Assembly: GCF_009931615.1 (NCBI RefSeq)
Contig: NZ_CP046620.1
Span: forward strand, 3,394,501 to 3,458,500
DNA: 64,000 nt
Origin: Algicella marina
GTDB lineage: Bacteria > Pseudomonadota > Alphaproteobacteria > Rhodobacterales > Rhodobacteraceae
Direction: 5' to 3'
Shown here: piece by piece, positions 35,837-45,162 of the stretch
Layout: every line of letters begins with the position of its first letter
How positions within the stretch are numbered: position 1 is the stretch's first letter
Notes under the pieces: model-generated
What the model saw: the letters and a program-made list of their open reading frames with translations, nothing else
Databases searched by the model: none
Told to the model about the DNA's origin: nothing
Program-made: the position numbers and the translations under genes

Positions 35837-36238
35837 TTACGGCACCTCCAGTTCCGGGAAAGGTACTGCCAGACGACTGCGCAGCCGCTCATATGGGCCG
35901 CCGAGCGAAGTAGCCGGACAAACAGGTGCGCCGCCGGGCCAGCGCAGCAGCATCAGGTTGCCCTGATGGTGGCGCAACGTGAAGCCGTGGCGGGCGAGTC
36001 TGCCCTGCAGGTCGCGCCAGTTACGGGCGAAAGCGAATTCATCCGCGAGTTCGATCCGGATCGCCCGAATCTCCCGCAGCAGAAGCGGGCTGTCTTCCGG
36101 TCCTCGGGGCGTTGCGAATTCGCGCTCCAGTGCCCGTGCAATAAACTCGCCCGGCGATACGGCCGACTCGCTGGAAAACTTCTCCAGTTCCCGCCGCAGG
36201 GACGGGGAAAGAACGAGGGTGATGGCTTCAGCTTCCAT
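35837..36238 (-). CDS. Hypothetical protein, possible ribbon-helix-helix start
   Basis: A 133-residue protein. The N-terminus ITLVLSPSLRRELEKFSSESAVSPGEFIARALEREF has the strand-helix-helix shape of a ribbon-helix-helix DNA-binding or antitoxin-type protein. The rest is a small mixed domain, RDLQGRLARHGFTLRHHQ then LMLLRWPGGAPVCPATSLG, resembling part of a relaxase-associated or phage-like module. Family not identified. It starts 69 bases upstream of the P-loop pair on the same strand and could be co-transcribed with it, but the gap is ordinary. Confidence 0.6.
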   Translation of the reverse strand: MEAEAITLVLSPSLRRELEKFSSESAVSPGEFIARALEREFATPRGPEDSPLLLREIRAIRIELADEFAFARNWRDLQGRLARHGFTLRHHQGNLMLLRWPGGAPVCPATSLGGPYERLRSRLAVPFPELEVP

Positions 36239-36301
36239 AACGCCAGACTGGCGTCACAGAACTTAACGAAGCGTTAATGCATCTCAGATGGCCAACGCAT
36301 C

Positions 36302-36955
36302 TCAGACCGGTTGAAACGCGCCGCTGGCGTCATCGTAGCACTGCAACTGGCCTTTGCCGATGTCCTGCCAAAGCGCGTGCAGCGAGAGGTTGCCCGCCTC
36401 CACCTCTGCCGCGACCTGCGGGAATGTCATCAGGTTGTCGATACTGGTCAGCACGCCCTGTTTTTCGAGTGCGGTCAGGCGTTCATCCTCGTCCTTGATG
36501 CCCTTCACATTCTCGTAGCCGCCGCGCAGCAGATCCATCCAGCGACCGACGAAGCTGGTTTTCTCCTCCAGTTCCGGGGCCTTGCCGGCGCACATGTCGT
36601 GGCAACCCTTCACGCCGCCGCACTGCGAGTGGCCGAGCACGAAGATGTGCGAGACCTTCAGAGCACCGACCGCATACTCGATGGTGGCAGAGGTGCCGTG
36701 CAGGTCGCCATCGGGCTTGTAGGGCGGAACGAGATTGGCAATGTTGCGATGGATGAAGAACTCACCGGAGTCGGCACCGAAGATGGAACTGATCTGCACG
36801 CGGCTGTCACAACAGGAAATCACCATCGCACGCGGGTGCTGGCCTTCTCCGGCAAGCCGGGCATACCAGGCCTTGTTTTCCTCGAACTGCGTGGCGAACC
36901 AGCCGCGGTAACGCTGGACATAGGCACGAGGCAAGGGTCTGGCGGCATGGGTCAT
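36302..36955 (-). CDS. Beta-class carbonic anhydrase
   Basis: A 217-residue zinc enzyme that interconverts CO2 and bicarbonate. Zinc ligands and catalytic pair are readable: SCCDSR with Cys48, Asp50 and Arg52; HSQCGGVKG with His109 and Cys112. GEFFIHRNIANLVPPY follows as in most beta enzymes. The start is ATG 36955, because PRAYVQRYRGWF is the family N-terminus; the longer in-frame start at 37051 adds a basic stretch of shadow character. Gene stands alone, with the HPt-like gene divergent 148 bases away. Confidence 0.93.
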   Translation of the reverse strand: MTHAARPLPRAYVQRYRGWFATQFEENKAWYARLAGEGQHPRAMVISCCDSRVQISSIFGADSGEFFIHRNIANLVPPYKPDGDLHGTSATIEYAVGALKVSHIFVLGHSQCGGVKGCHDMCAGKAPELEEKTSFVGRWMDLLRGGYENVKGIKDEDERLTALEKQGVLTSIDNLMTFPQVAAEVEAGNLSLHALWQDIGKGQLQCYDDASGAFQPV

Positions 36956-37102
36956 TGGCTGGATTCCTGTTCCGGTCGGCATTTCCCGGATTGTTAACCC
37001 GGTCTTCACCCATGCGCAAATTCGGACTTTATTCGCGGGCGGCGATAACACTCTGTTGAAACCTGGGCGCTAGAAGTTCGTCAGGTGGATAAGGGGTGAT
37101 AA

Positions 37103-37486
37103 ATGGCAATCATTACGAAGCTGGAGCGGGCGGAGCCTGCCCGCCTGGATGTTCGCGCCGTTGAACTGATGGAATCGATCCTCGGTCAGGCACGCTGCCG
37201 GGAGGTGATGGAGGAAACCTGTTTCGATCTCGTGGACTGCCTTGCTGCGATTGAGGCGTCGCTGCATGTGAAGGACCATGCGAAGTCGCGCAGACTAGCC
37301 ACCGAAATCGCCAGTCTCAGCGCCCAGATCGGATTGGACGATTTCTCGCTTTCGGCCCGCAACCTGATGGATTGCATCGACACCGGCAACTGGACGGCGC
37401 TGGCGCCGGTGACCGCGCGGATGATGCGGCTGGGTGAAGCATCACTGATGTCGCTGCTGGACCTGTCGGACGACCCTTACGCCTGA
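37103..37486 (+). CDS. HPt-like helical protein lacking the phospho-histidine
   Basis: A 127-residue all-helical protein. Residues 60-80 read KSRRLATEIASLSAQIGLDD, which lines up with the AHxLKGxAxxxGL core of histidine phosphotransfer (HPt) domains, but the histidine position is Thr67 and the LKG is IAS. The helices before it (VELMESILGQARCREVMEE, FDLVDCLAAIEASL) fit the first helices of that fold. It could be a scaffold-like pseudo-HPt, as known in some alphaproteobacteria, or unrelated. No kinase or regulator is adjacent. The M17 peptidase gene starts 62 bases after its stop. AAGGGG gives a ribosome site 11 bases upstream. Confidence 0.6.
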   Translation: MAIITKLERAEPARLDVRAVELMESILGQARCREVMEETCFDLVDCLAAIEASLHVKDHAKSRRLATEIASLSAQIGLDDFSLSARNLMDCIDTGNWTALAPVTARMMRLGEASLMSLLDLSDDPYA

Positions 37487-37548
37487 AAGCCCTTGGAATT
37501 GCTGCCACCGGCGGTAGTCTGTCGCGGACGCAAGCGACAGGACAAATC

Positions 37549-38940
37549 ATGACAGCAGTGTTCGCGGAAGCGACAGGCGACGCCATACCGATACATGTGA
37601 TCGAAGCCGGGAAACTCGAAGACTGGCTCGGCGGACAGCCGGACACGGTGCGCGGCTGGGTGAAGGCGAACGGGTTCACGGGCAAGCTGGGCCAGGTGCT
37701 GATCCTGCCGGATGGCGTTGGCTTCGCGGCGGCGCTGGCTGGTTGGGGTAGTGAGAAAGATCGGGCGCGGGGCTGGTTTCATTTCGGAACGGTCGCTGCC
37801 GCATTGCCCGAAGGCACCTACCGGATAGAGAGCGGGCTGGAGGGCGACGCACTGTCGGAGGCGGCGCTGGCGTTCCTGCTGTCGGCCTATCGCTTCTCCC
37901 GCTACAAGGATGCGGGGGTGCAGCGGGCCACGCTTGTCTGTCCGGACGGTATCGACCCGCGCCGTCTGGAGGTGATCGCCGCCGGCGTGGCGCTGACATC
38001 GGACCTGATCAACACGCCCGCATCCGACATGGGCCCGGATCAGCTCGAAAATGCCTTCTGCGATTTGGCCGGCGCATTCGGGGCCAAGGCAGAGGTGATC
38101 CGCGGGCGGGCGTTGCTTGCTGAGAATTTCCCGATGGTCCATGCCGTCGGCCGCGCGTCCGACCAGCCGCCGCGCCTGCTGGACATGACATGGGGTGACA
38201 GCACCGCGCCCAAGGTGACACTGGTGGGCAAAGGCGTGTGCTTCGACACCGGCGGGCTGAACATCAAGCCCGGCTCGTCGATGGGGCTGATGAAGAAGGA
38301 TATGGGCGGGGCGGCAACCGTGCTCGGCCTGGCGCGGATGATCATGGCACTCAACGTGCCCGTGCGGCTGCGGGTTATCGTTCCGGCGGTGGAAAATTCA
38401 ATTTCCGCCGGTGCGTTCCGGCCCGGAGACATTCTGACCAGCCGCAAGGGTCTGACGGTGGAGATCAACAACACCGATGCCGAGGGACGGCTGGTACTGG
38501 CCGACGCGCTCGCGCTGGCGGACGAGGAAAGCCCGGCGATGATCGTCTGCATGGCGACGCTTACAGGGGCGGCCCGGGTCGCGCTCGGGCCCGACCTGCC
38601 ACCGTTCTTTACTGATGACGGCAGCCTTGCGGGTGAGCTGGAGGCGGCCGCCAGCGCAGTGAAGGATCCGCTGTGGCGGATGCCGTTCTGGGACGGATAC
38701 GAGACCATGATCGAGCCGGGGATCGCCGACCTCGACAACGCACCGTCGGGCGGGTTTGCAGGAGCAATCACCGCAGCGCTCTTCTTGCGGCGCTTCGTGG
38801 AGAATGCGGGCACGTTCGCCCATTTTGATTGCTATGGCTGGACGCCGGCGGCCAAGCCCGCGCGGCCGAAGGGTGGGGCCTGTCAGGGCGCGCGGGCGCT
38901 GCTGGAAGTGATCGAGGGGCGTTATGGCAACGGCGAATGA
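37549..38940 (+). CDS. M17 leucyl aminopeptidase-family protein
   Basis: A 463-residue metalloprotease that removes N-terminal amino acids. The bimetal site segment GKGVCFDTGGLNIKPGSSMGLMKKDMGGAAT and the signature NTDAEGRLVLADALALAD are complete, placing the catalytic Lys, Asp and Glu residues. The N-terminal half is the nucleotide-fold-like regulatory domain. It overlaps the NlpC/P60 gene by 17 bases; the pair probably breaks down cell-wall peptides or secreted peptides. RBS is weak but the start at ATGACAGCAGTG is standard. Confidence 0.93.
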   Translation: MTAVFAEATGDAIPIHVIEAGKLEDWLGGQPDTVRGWVKANGFTGKLGQVLILPDGVGFAAALAGWGSEKDRARGWFHFGTVAAALPEGTYRIESGLEGDALSEAALAFLLSAYRFSRYKDAGVQRATLVCPDGIDPRRLEVIAAGVALTSDLINTPASDMGPDQLENAFCDLAGAFGAKAEVIRGRALLAENFPMVHAVGRASDQPPRLLDMTWGDSTAPKVTLVGKGVCFDTGGLNIKPGSSMGLMKKDMGGAATVLGLARMIMALNVPVRLRVIVPAVENSISAGAFRPGDILTSRKGLTVEINNTDAEGRLVLADALALADEESPAMIVCMATLTGAARVALGPDLPPFFTDDGSLAGELEAAASAVKDPLWRMPFWDGYETMIEPGIADLDNAPSGGFAGAITAALFLRRFVENAGTFAHFDCYGWTPAAKPARPKGGACQGARALLEVIEGRYGNGE

Positions 38941-39766
38941 CCCGCGCCTGACGCCAGCGCGCGGCGATATCGCTGCGGCCCATCTGGAAGGCAAGGTGAC
39001 GGCGGATCGTTTCGTCAGCGGGCGCCTTCTGCGGGTGGCCGCGCCTGTGCTCGACATGACAGGCAAGCCGGAGCGGAGCGCCGGTCTGACGACGCAGCTG
39101 CTGATGGGCGAGGCGTTCACCGCTTACGAGAAAGACGCCGAGACCGGCCTTGCCTGGGGGCAGGCGGAGGATGGATACGTCGGCTATGTCTCTCTGGCCG
39201 GGCTGGAGGCTGCAACGGAGCCGGACATGCAGGTGGCGGTGCGTGGCACGCATATCTACCCTGAGCCGAACATCAAGACCCGGCCGCTGGAGGCCCTGCC
39301 GATGCTGGCGCGGATCAGACAGGTGGGCGAGGCTCCGGGCTTCGTCGAACTGGAAAGCGGCGGCTGGTGCCCCGCTCAACACCTTGCGCCGTCCGGACCG
39401 CTGGTGGCAGATTTCGTCGACGCGGCGGAGCGGTTTCTGGGTGCACCCTACCTCTGGGGCGGGCGCAGCACCGAAGGAGTGGATTGTTCCGGCCTCGTGC
39501 AACTGGCGCTGGCGGCAGCCGGGCAACAGGTGCTGCGGGATTCAGACATGCAGGCCGCTTTGGGGGCTGAAGTACAGGGTCCGCTGCAACGCGGCGACCT
39601 GATTTGCTGGCGGGGTCATATCGGTATCATGGCCAGCGAAAAGGACTTGCTGCACGCTAATGCGCACCACATGGCGGTGGCGCTGGAGCCACTGGCCGAG
39701 GCGGAGGCGCGGATCGCGGCGAAGGAGTTCGGCCAGGTCACCGGACGGCGGCGGATCGTGGGGTGA
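38924..39766 (+). CDS. NlpC/P60-family peptidase with SH3-like domain
   Basis: A 280-residue cysteine peptidase for peptidoglycan stem peptides. Residues 60-140 look like SH3-type binding repeats (PVLDMTGKPERSAGLTTQLLMGE, then GWGQAEDGYVGYV-like strands). The C-terminal catalytic domain shows GAPYLWGGRSTEGVDCSGLVQLAL with the nucleophile Cys, CWRGHIGIMASEKDLLHANAHH with the catalytic His residues. No signal peptide is seen, so it probably acts in the cytosol on recycled wall peptides, which fits the coupled aminopeptidase. Starts within the M17 gene (17 bases overlap). Confidence 0.92.
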   Translation: MATANDPRLTPARGDIAAAHLEGKVTADRFVSGRLLRVAAPVLDMTGKPERSAGLTTQLLMGEAFTAYEKDAETGLAWGQAEDGYVGYVSLAGLEAATEPDMQVAVRGTHIYPEPNIKTRPLEALPMLARIRQVGEAPGFVELESGGWCPAQHLAPSGPLVADFVDAAERFLGAPYLWGGRSTEGVDCSGLVQLALAAAGQQVLRDSDMQAALGAEVQGPLQRGDLICWRGHIGIMASEKDLLHANAHHMAVALEPLAEAEARIAAKEFGQVTGRRRIVG

Positions 39767-40006
39767 CGTTTGGCGCAGCGTCCGATACCCGCTGCGCCGA
39801 ATTTGTTTGATGCCAGAAAATCCGAGTTGCGAAGGGCACAAGCGTCACATGCGACTGACGGTGACGTATCGGCCACGGCGCATTCCAAAATGCAATCATA
39901 TCCTCGTCACCCGAGCGGGACGAAGCTGCCATTCCCGGCAGCAAGCCGCGCGAATGCTGTCGGATCGTTGCAGAACAACGGTCCGTTTGCCCACGCCTGG
40001 CGCGCT

Positions 40007-40525
40007 TCATGCGCGGGATGTGACCCCGTCGAGCAGGACGTCATCCAGGCTCTCGCCGTGCAGTACGGAGATGTCTCCGGTGATTTCGAGCACTACGGCG
40101 CGAACTTCGCTGAGATGCAGAACATTGGCCTCTCGAAGTTTGGCGATTACATCACTGCGGGTGGTGCGTGTATTCGTAAGTGCCGCTTCCAGAAACTCAC
40201 CGTCGCGCATCAGCAAGGTCGGCGTGTTGTCGATCAATCCCTCGAAGTCGTCGCGACGTGCACGGGTGCGAGACACGAAATACTGCACTCCTAGAAGGGT
40301 TGCGATGGCGATGAGAGCTTGCGCCAGTGCGCTCCAGTTCGTGGCTTGTACGCATCCCGCCAGAAGCGAACCGATGGCGACGGTGGTGACGAAATCGAAT
40401 GATGTCATCTTGGAAAATGCACGCAAACCGATCACTCGCACGCAGATCACCACCCACAAAAGGCCGATGATCGCAAGCAAGGTGCCGCGCAGAAGGACGT
40501 CGATAGCAGTTATATCGGTGAACAT
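40007..40525 (-). CDS. DUF421/YetF-family membrane protein
   Basis: A 172-residue protein with three N-terminal membrane helices (about residues 8-30, 37-55, 65-85, the first including LLRGTLLAIIGLLWVV) and the family's DFVTTVAIGSLLAG motif. A small cytoplasmic domain follows: NTPTLLMRDGEFLEAALTNTRTT and DVIAKLREANVLHLSEVRAVVLEITG. This is the YetF/YrbG layout; function unknown. It overlaps the DUF998 gene by one base. Confidence 0.88.
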   Translation of the reverse strand: MFTDITAIDVLLRGTLLAIIGLLWVVICVRVIGLRAFSKMTSFDFVTTVAIGSLLAGCVQATNWSALAQALIAIATLLGVQYFVSRTRARRDDFEGLIDNTPTLLMRDGEFLEAALTNTRTTRSDVIAKLREANVLHLSEVRAVVLEITGDISVLHGESLDDVLLDGVTSRA

Positions 40526-41181
40526 CAGGTAACTTTCCGCTGCTTGGATCGTTGGTAGAAGAGGTGCGCAAGGGTCAGGACAAGTACAAAAGACACCGCC
40601 CCGAGGTAGCGCTCGTAGATCCCGTCGACAGCCGTGGGCAGAATGAAGAACACGGGAGCCGACACACCCCAGATAATACCGGTGGCGTTCAGGATCGTAC
40701 GATAGCGGGGACCGGCCCGTGCTGCCCCGCGCGCCAGTGCGAAGCAGGCGACGGCCATCGTCATACCCAGGGCATAGACGAGATAGATGTGGATCACCCA
40801 GCCTTCATCGTCATTGTCGCCGTATTCATTGCGTGCCCCTATCAGGAAGACCAACAGGCCAAAGATGACGAGTGCGATGATCCCAACGCTCCACTCCCAT
40901 CCGCCGAGGTGAACGTGAGCCGCCAGAACGGCCAGCCCGATCAAGGCGGCGGAAAATGCGTAGAGACCTATATCGACAATGAACTCGTAGCGCCCTGCGC
41001 CGAGATCACTGATGGTGTCGGCAATCCAGTCATGGTTCGGAACGACGAAATCCGCGATCACAACAGAGGTTGTGAGTGCAACGCAACCGAACACCGCCAG
41101 AAGAGCGAGGGTCAGCATGAGGACTGGTTGCTCGGCGACTTCGGCGGGCATCTGACGAGCGGTCTCGGCGGTCGGTGGCAT
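40525..41181 (-). CDS. DUF998-family membrane protein
   Basis: A 218-residue protein with six predicted membrane helices (about residues 21-42, 71-90, 100-120, 128-150, 165-184, 188-208). Segments PNHDWIADTISDLGAGRYEF and YLVYALGMTMAVACFALARG fit the DUF998 family, whose roles are unknown. The overlapping DUF421 gene follows on the same strand, so the two membrane proteins probably are expressed together. Confidence 0.85.
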   Translation of the reverse strand: MPPTAETARQMPAEVAEQPVLMLTLALLAVFGCVALTTSVVIADFVVPNHDWIADTISDLGAGRYEFIVDIGLYAFSAALIGLAVLAAHVHLGGWEWSVGIIALVIFGLLVFLIGARNEYGDNDDEGWVIHIYLVYALGMTMAVACFALARGAARAGPRYRTILNATGIIWGVSAPVFFILPTAVDGIYERYLGAVSFVLVLTLAHLFYQRSKQRKVT

Positions 41182-41319
41182 CTAAGCTCCTCTAGGCTAA
41201 TGGTCCAACACCCCGGAGCACGATTGGTTCATTTATTGCCGAATTGAGCCGCCTGCCGTCACACCCGGCAACTTGGGCTCAACACAGATAATCTTTCGTT
41301 CGCAAGGCGCGGCCTCCTT

Positions 41320-42057
41320 CTAGCCCCTGCCCACGAACGGCATCTTCGTTGCCATCACCGTCATGAACTGCACGTTGGCCTCCAGCGGCAGGCCAGCCAT
41401 GTAGAGGACGGAGCTTGCCACGTGCTCAGGGTCCATCGTCGCCTCGATCGCGATGCTTCCGTCGGCCTGCGGTACGCCCTTGGTCATCGGCATCGCCATT
41501 TCTGTCAGCGCGTTGCCGATGTCGATCTGGCCGCAGGCGATGTTGAACGGTCGGCCGTCGAGGCTGAGGGTGCGGGTAAGGCCGGTGATGCCGTGTTTCG
41601 TGGTGGTGTATGGCACGGAGCCGGGGCGCGGGGCGTAGGCGGAGATTGAACCATTGTTGATGATCCGTCCGCCCTGCGGGCTTTGTGCGCGCATCTGGCG
41701 GAAGGCGGCGCGGGCCACGAGGAAAGCACCGGTGAGGTTGACGTTTACGACGTTGAGCCAGGTTTCCACCGGCGTCTCGTCGATCGGCATGCCGGGAGAG
41801 CCCATACCGGCGTTGTTGAACACCACGTCAAGCCGGCCGAACCGCTCCGCCACCTTGGCAAAAGCGGCATCGACGGCGTCCGGGTCGCTGACATCGGTGG
41901 GCACGACGAGCGCTTCCGCGTGCCCGGCGGCGACGTCCTCCAGCGGTTCCGGGCGGCGGCCGAGCAGGCCGACCGAATAGCCCGCATCCAGAAAAGCCCG
42001 CGTCGTCGCAGCCCCCAGCCCGGTGCCCGCACCGGTGACGATGGCGATCTTGCCCAT
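41320..42057 (-). CDS. Short-chain dehydrogenase/reductase
   Basis: A 245-residue classical SDR. NAD(P)-binding TGAGTGLG appears near residue 8, the NAG of NNAGMGSPG, the catalytic Ser in [11 protein letters not shown], and [10 protein letters not shown] with the catalytic Tyr and Lys. Substrate unknown. ATG 42057 is set by the Rossmann turn; the additional 25 residues of the longer frame are Lys/Arg-rich shadow. Divergent from rpsO. Confidence 0.93.
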   Translation of the reverse strand: MGKIAIVTGAGTGLGAATTRAFLDAGYSVGLLGRRPEPLEDVAAGHAEALVVPTDVSDPDAVDAAFAKVAERFGRLDVVFNNAGMGSPGMPIDETPVETWLNVVNVNLTGAFLVARAAFRQMRAQSPQGGRIINNGSISAYAPRPGSVPYTTTKHGITGLTRTLSLDGRPFNIACGQIDIGNALTEMAMPMTKGVPQADGSIAIEATMDPEHVASSVLYMAGLPLEANVQFMTVMATKMPFVGRG

Positions 42058-42339
42058 GGTTATCCTCCCTTGCTTCTTTGTGGGCAGCCTATAGCGCTTC
42101 GGACCCGAATTGAATCCAAATTCGCCATGCACGGGCCATTCGCGCCGGGGCTGCCATCAATACCTCCCGCGTCCTTACACCTCCAAAAAAGGCTTTTCTT
42201 TTGCCCGTTTCTCCGCCATACACCGCGCACGCACCCGTGCCTCTGGCGCGGGCGTCTTCTTTTGGGCTGACCGTGCTGGACGACATCCCGGCTCGTGCCA
42301 TCCCGCAAGAGGCAACACTTCGAACTCAAGGAGAACACG

Positions 42340-42609
42340 ATGTCGATTACGCCAGAGCTGAAAGAAAAGCTTATCAAGGAATACGCGATCAAGGACGGGG
42401 ACACAGGGTCCGCGGACGTACAGATCGCCATCCTCACCAGCCGGATCAGCACGCTGACCGAGCATTTCAAGACCCACAAGAAGGACAACCACTCTCGCCG
42501 TGGCCTTCTGAAACTCGTGGCCCAGCGCCGCAAGCTTCTCGATTACGTCAAGGCACGCGATGAAGAGCGTTACCAGTCGCTGATCGGCAAGCTCGGCATC
42601 CGCCGCTGA
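42340..42609 (+). CDS. rpsO: 30S ribosomal protein S15
   Basis: An 89-residue ribosomal protein that binds 16S rRNA in the small subunit. Its helices and the [25 protein letters not shown]-contact segment are intact. Start 42340 follows AAGGAG; the longer frame to 42295 is rejected. A terminator-like hairpin and pnp follow, the widespread rpsO-pnp order. Confidence 0.97.
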   Translation: MSITPELKEKLIKEYAIKDGDTGSADVQIAILTSRISTLTEHFKTHKKDNHSRRGLLKLVAQRRKLLDYVKARDEERYQSLIGKLGIRR

Positions 42610-42620
42610 TATTCACGAAG

Positions 42621-42646
42621 ACGCGCCCTGCGGGGCGCGTTCTTGC
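42621..42646 (+). terminator. Hairpin terminator or attenuator between rpsO and pnp
   Basis: Stem ACGCGCCC (42621-42628) and GGGCGCGT (42633-42640) with a TGCG loop, then TCTT. The T-tract is weak, so partial read-through into pnp is expected, as is typical for rpsO-pnp. Confidence 0.6.
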
Positions 42647-42756
42647 ATTCCGGGGCTGTGTGCGGGCCCGGGAAGAAGCGAAGGACCGCACATGTCCGCA
42701 TAGGTGCGCGCCCAAGGCTCCGGGCCCGCATCGGGATGATGATGAAACCGGGAGCC

Positions 42757-42812
42757 CGGGTCGATTGCGACCCGATACATGCGGCAGGACGCCAAGGGGC
42801 CCTGCCGGAGAG
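42757..42812 (+). promoter_or_regulatory. pnp leader with two stem-loops abutting the ribosome site
   Basis: Stem-loop 1 is CGGGTCG (42757-42763) and CGACCCG (42768-42774) with loop ATTG. Stem-loop 2 is GGCAGG (42783-42788) and CCTGCC (42801-42806), with an inner GCC/GGC pairing, ending just before the ribosome site GGAGAG (42807-42812). In E. coli the pnp leader hairpin is cut by RNase III and pnp controls its own mRNA; the same may apply here, but this is inference. Confidence 0.5.
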
Positions 42813-42820
42813 GAAAACAG

Positions 42821-44950
42821 ATGTTCAATGAAATCAAGAGATCCATCGAGTGGGGCCATGACACCCTGACGCTGGAAACGGGCAAGATTGCCCGCCAGGC
42901 AGATGCCAGTGTTATCGCCACCTACGGCGAAACCAGCGTCATGGCCGCTGTCGTCTTCGAAAAGAAGCCGAAGGAAGGGTTCGATTTCTTTCCGCTGACG
43001 GTTCACTACCAGGAAAAATACTACGCAGCCGGCAAGATCCCCGGCGGGTTCTTCAAGCGTGAGGCACGGCCCACCGAGAAGGAAACGCTGACAAGCCGCC
43101 TGATCGACCGCCCGATCCGCCCGCTGTTCGTGCCGGGCTTCAAGCACGAGACGCAGGTAATCTGCACCGTGCTGTCCCACGATCTGGAAAATGATCCGGA
43201 CGTGGTGGCGATGATCGCCGCCTCCGCCGCTCTCACGCTGTCCGGTGCGCCGTTCCTCGGCCCGATCGGGTGCGCGCGCGTCGGTTTCGTGGATGGCGAC
43301 TACATCCTGAACCCGGCTGTCGAAGACATGCAGGGCCTGCGCAACAACCCCGAGCAGCGGCTCGATCTGGTGGTTGCCGGCACGAAAGACGCCGTGATGA
43401 TGGTCGAATCGGAAGCCTACGAGCTTTCCGAGGCCGAAATGCTGGGCGCCGTGAAATTCGGCCATGACCAGATGCAGCCGGTGATCGACATGATCCTCGA
43501 TCTGGCGGGCGAAGCGGCGAAAGAGCCGTTCGACTTCCAGTCGCCGGATTATTCCGACCTCTACGCCAAGGTTCAGGCCGCCGGCGAGGAAGCCATGCGC
43601 GCCGCCTTCGCGATCACCGACAAGCAGGAGCGGACGGCAGCCGTCTCCGCCGCCCGCGAGACGGTGAAAGCCGCGCTCAGCGAGGAAGAGCTGGAGGACA
43701 AGAACCTCGGCTCCGCGATGAAGAAGCTGGAAAGCTCGGTTGTCCGTGGCGACATCCTGAAAACCGGCAAGCGCATCGACGGCCGCGACCTTTCCACCGT
43801 GCGGCCCATCGTGGCCGAAGCGGGCCTCTTGCCCCGCACCCACGGCTCCGCGCTCTTCACCCGTGGTGAGACGCAGGGCCTCGTGGTCACCACGCTGGGC
43901 ACGGGCGACGATGAGCAGATCATCGATGCGCTGCACGGCGAAAGCCGCTCCAACTTCATGCTGCACTACAACTTCCCCCCGTATTCCGTGGGTGAAGCCG
44001 GCCGCATGATGGGCCCGGGCCGCCGCGAGATCGGCCACGGCAAGCTGGCATGGCGCGCGCTTCAGGCGGTCCTGCCTGCGGCGACGGATTTCCCCTACAC
44101 GATCCGTGTCGTCTCCGAGATCACCGAGTCCAACGGCTCCTCCTCGATGGCGTCCGTCTGCGGCGGTTCGCTTTCCATGATGGATGCCGGTGTGCCGCTG
44201 AAAGCCCCCGTGGCCGGTGTGGCGATGGGCCTGATCCTCGAAGGCAGCGATTTCGCCGTGCTGACCGACATCCTCGGTGACGAGGATCACCTCGGCGACA
44301 TGGACTTCAAGGTCGCCGGTACGGAAAACGGCATCACCTCGCTCCAGATGGACATCAAGGTTGCCGGCATCACACCCTCGATCATGGAGCAGGCGCTGGC
44401 ACAGGCCAAGGACGGCCGACTGCACATCCTGAACGAAATGGGCAAGGCGCTGGCCGAAGGCCGCAACGAGTTCTCGGCCCATGCCCCGCGCATCGAGACG
44501 ATGAACGTGCCGACCGACAAGATCCGTGAAGTCATCGGTTCCGGCGGCAAGGTGATCCGCGAGATCGTGGAAACCTCGGGCGCCAAGGTCGACATCAACG
44601 ACGACGGCGTGATCAAGATCGCCAGCCCCAATGCCGAGGCCATCGAGAAGGCCCGCGGCATGATCCACGCCATCGTGGCCGAGCCCGAAGTCGGCGAGAT
44701 CTACACCGGCAAGGTTGTAAAGATCATGGATTTTGGTGCCTTCGTGAACTTCTTCGGCAAGCGTGACGGCCTCGTGCACGTCTCCCAGATGTCGAACGAG
44801 CGTGTCGGCCACCCGAAAGACGTGGTGCAGGAAGGCCAGGACGTGAAGGTCAAGCTCATGGGCTTCGACGATCGCGGCAAGGTCCGCCTTTCCATGAAGG
44901 TTGTCGACCAATCGACCGGCAAGGAAATCACGGAATCCGAAGAGGCGTAA
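42821..44950 (+). CDS. pnp: Polyribonucleotide nucleotidyltransferase
   Basis: A 709-residue exoribonuclease that degrades mRNA 3' to 5' using phosphate, part of the RNA degradosome. Two RNase PH cores, with the catalytic second one at about 305-555 ([34 protein letters not shown]), are followed by a KH domain ([12 protein letters not shown]) and an S1 domain ([29 protein letters not shown]). Start ATG 42821 gives the expected [13 protein letters not shown] strong terminator follows. Confidence 0.98.
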   Translation: MFNEIKRSIEWGHDTLTLETGKIARQADASVIATYGETSVMAAVVFEKKPKEGFDFFPLTVHYQEKYYAAGKIPGGFFKREARPTEKETLTSRLIDRPIRPLFVPGFKHETQVICTVLSHDLENDPDVVAMIAASAALTLSGAPFLGPIGCARVGFVDGDYILNPAVEDMQGLRNNPEQRLDLVVAGTKDAVMMVESEAYELSEAEMLGAVKFGHDQMQPVIDMILDLAGEAAKEPFDFQSPDYSDLYAKVQAAGEEAMRAAFAITDKQERTAAVSAARETVKAALSEEELEDKNLGSAMKKLESSVVRGDILKTGKRIDGRDLSTVRPIVAEAGLLPRTHGSALFTRGETQGLVVTTLGTGDDEQIIDALHGESRSNFMLHYNFPPYSVGEAGRMMGPGRREIGHGKLAWRALQAVLPAATDFPYTIRVVSEITESNGSSSMASVCGGSLSMMDAGVPLKAPVAGVAMGLILEGSDFAVLTDILGDEDHLGDMDFKVAGTENGITSLQMDIKVAGITPSIMEQALAQAKDGRLHILNEMGKALAEGRNEFSAHAPRIETMNVPTDKIREVIGSGGKVIREIVETSGAKVDINDDGVIKIASPNAEAIEKARGMIHAIVAEPEVGEIYTGKVVKIMDFGAFVNFFGKRDGLVHVSQMSNERVGHPKDVVQEGQDVKVKLMGFDDRGKVRLSMKVVDQSTGKEITESEEA

Positions 44951-44972
44951 TCCGCCCCTGGGTATTGCCTTG

Positions 44973-45007
44973 AAAGCCCCGCAGTGAAAGCTGCGGGGCT
45001 TTTTTTG
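44973..45007 (+). terminator. Intrinsic terminator of pnp
   Basis: Perfect stem AAAGCCCCGCAG (44973-44984) and CTGCGGGGCTTT (44991-45002), six-base loop, followed by TTTTT. 22 bases after the pnp stop. Confidence 0.93.
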
Positions 45008-45162
45008 TCGAATGAGCCGAAGCTTCCGCCGTTATTGGCGTCAGTACCGTGCACCTTGCCGAATTTGCTCAGATCCTCTGTGAGAGACCCGCAGCATCGG
45101 CTGCTGGCTGGTGTGGTAGGAACGCACCGGGGGCTACTGGCAACGCCCCCCCGTGCGCGCTG

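Noticed and set aside
42548-44911. 787-codon minus frame opposite pnp
   Set aside because: Long His/Asp-rich shadow of pnp; pnp has all catalytic motifs.
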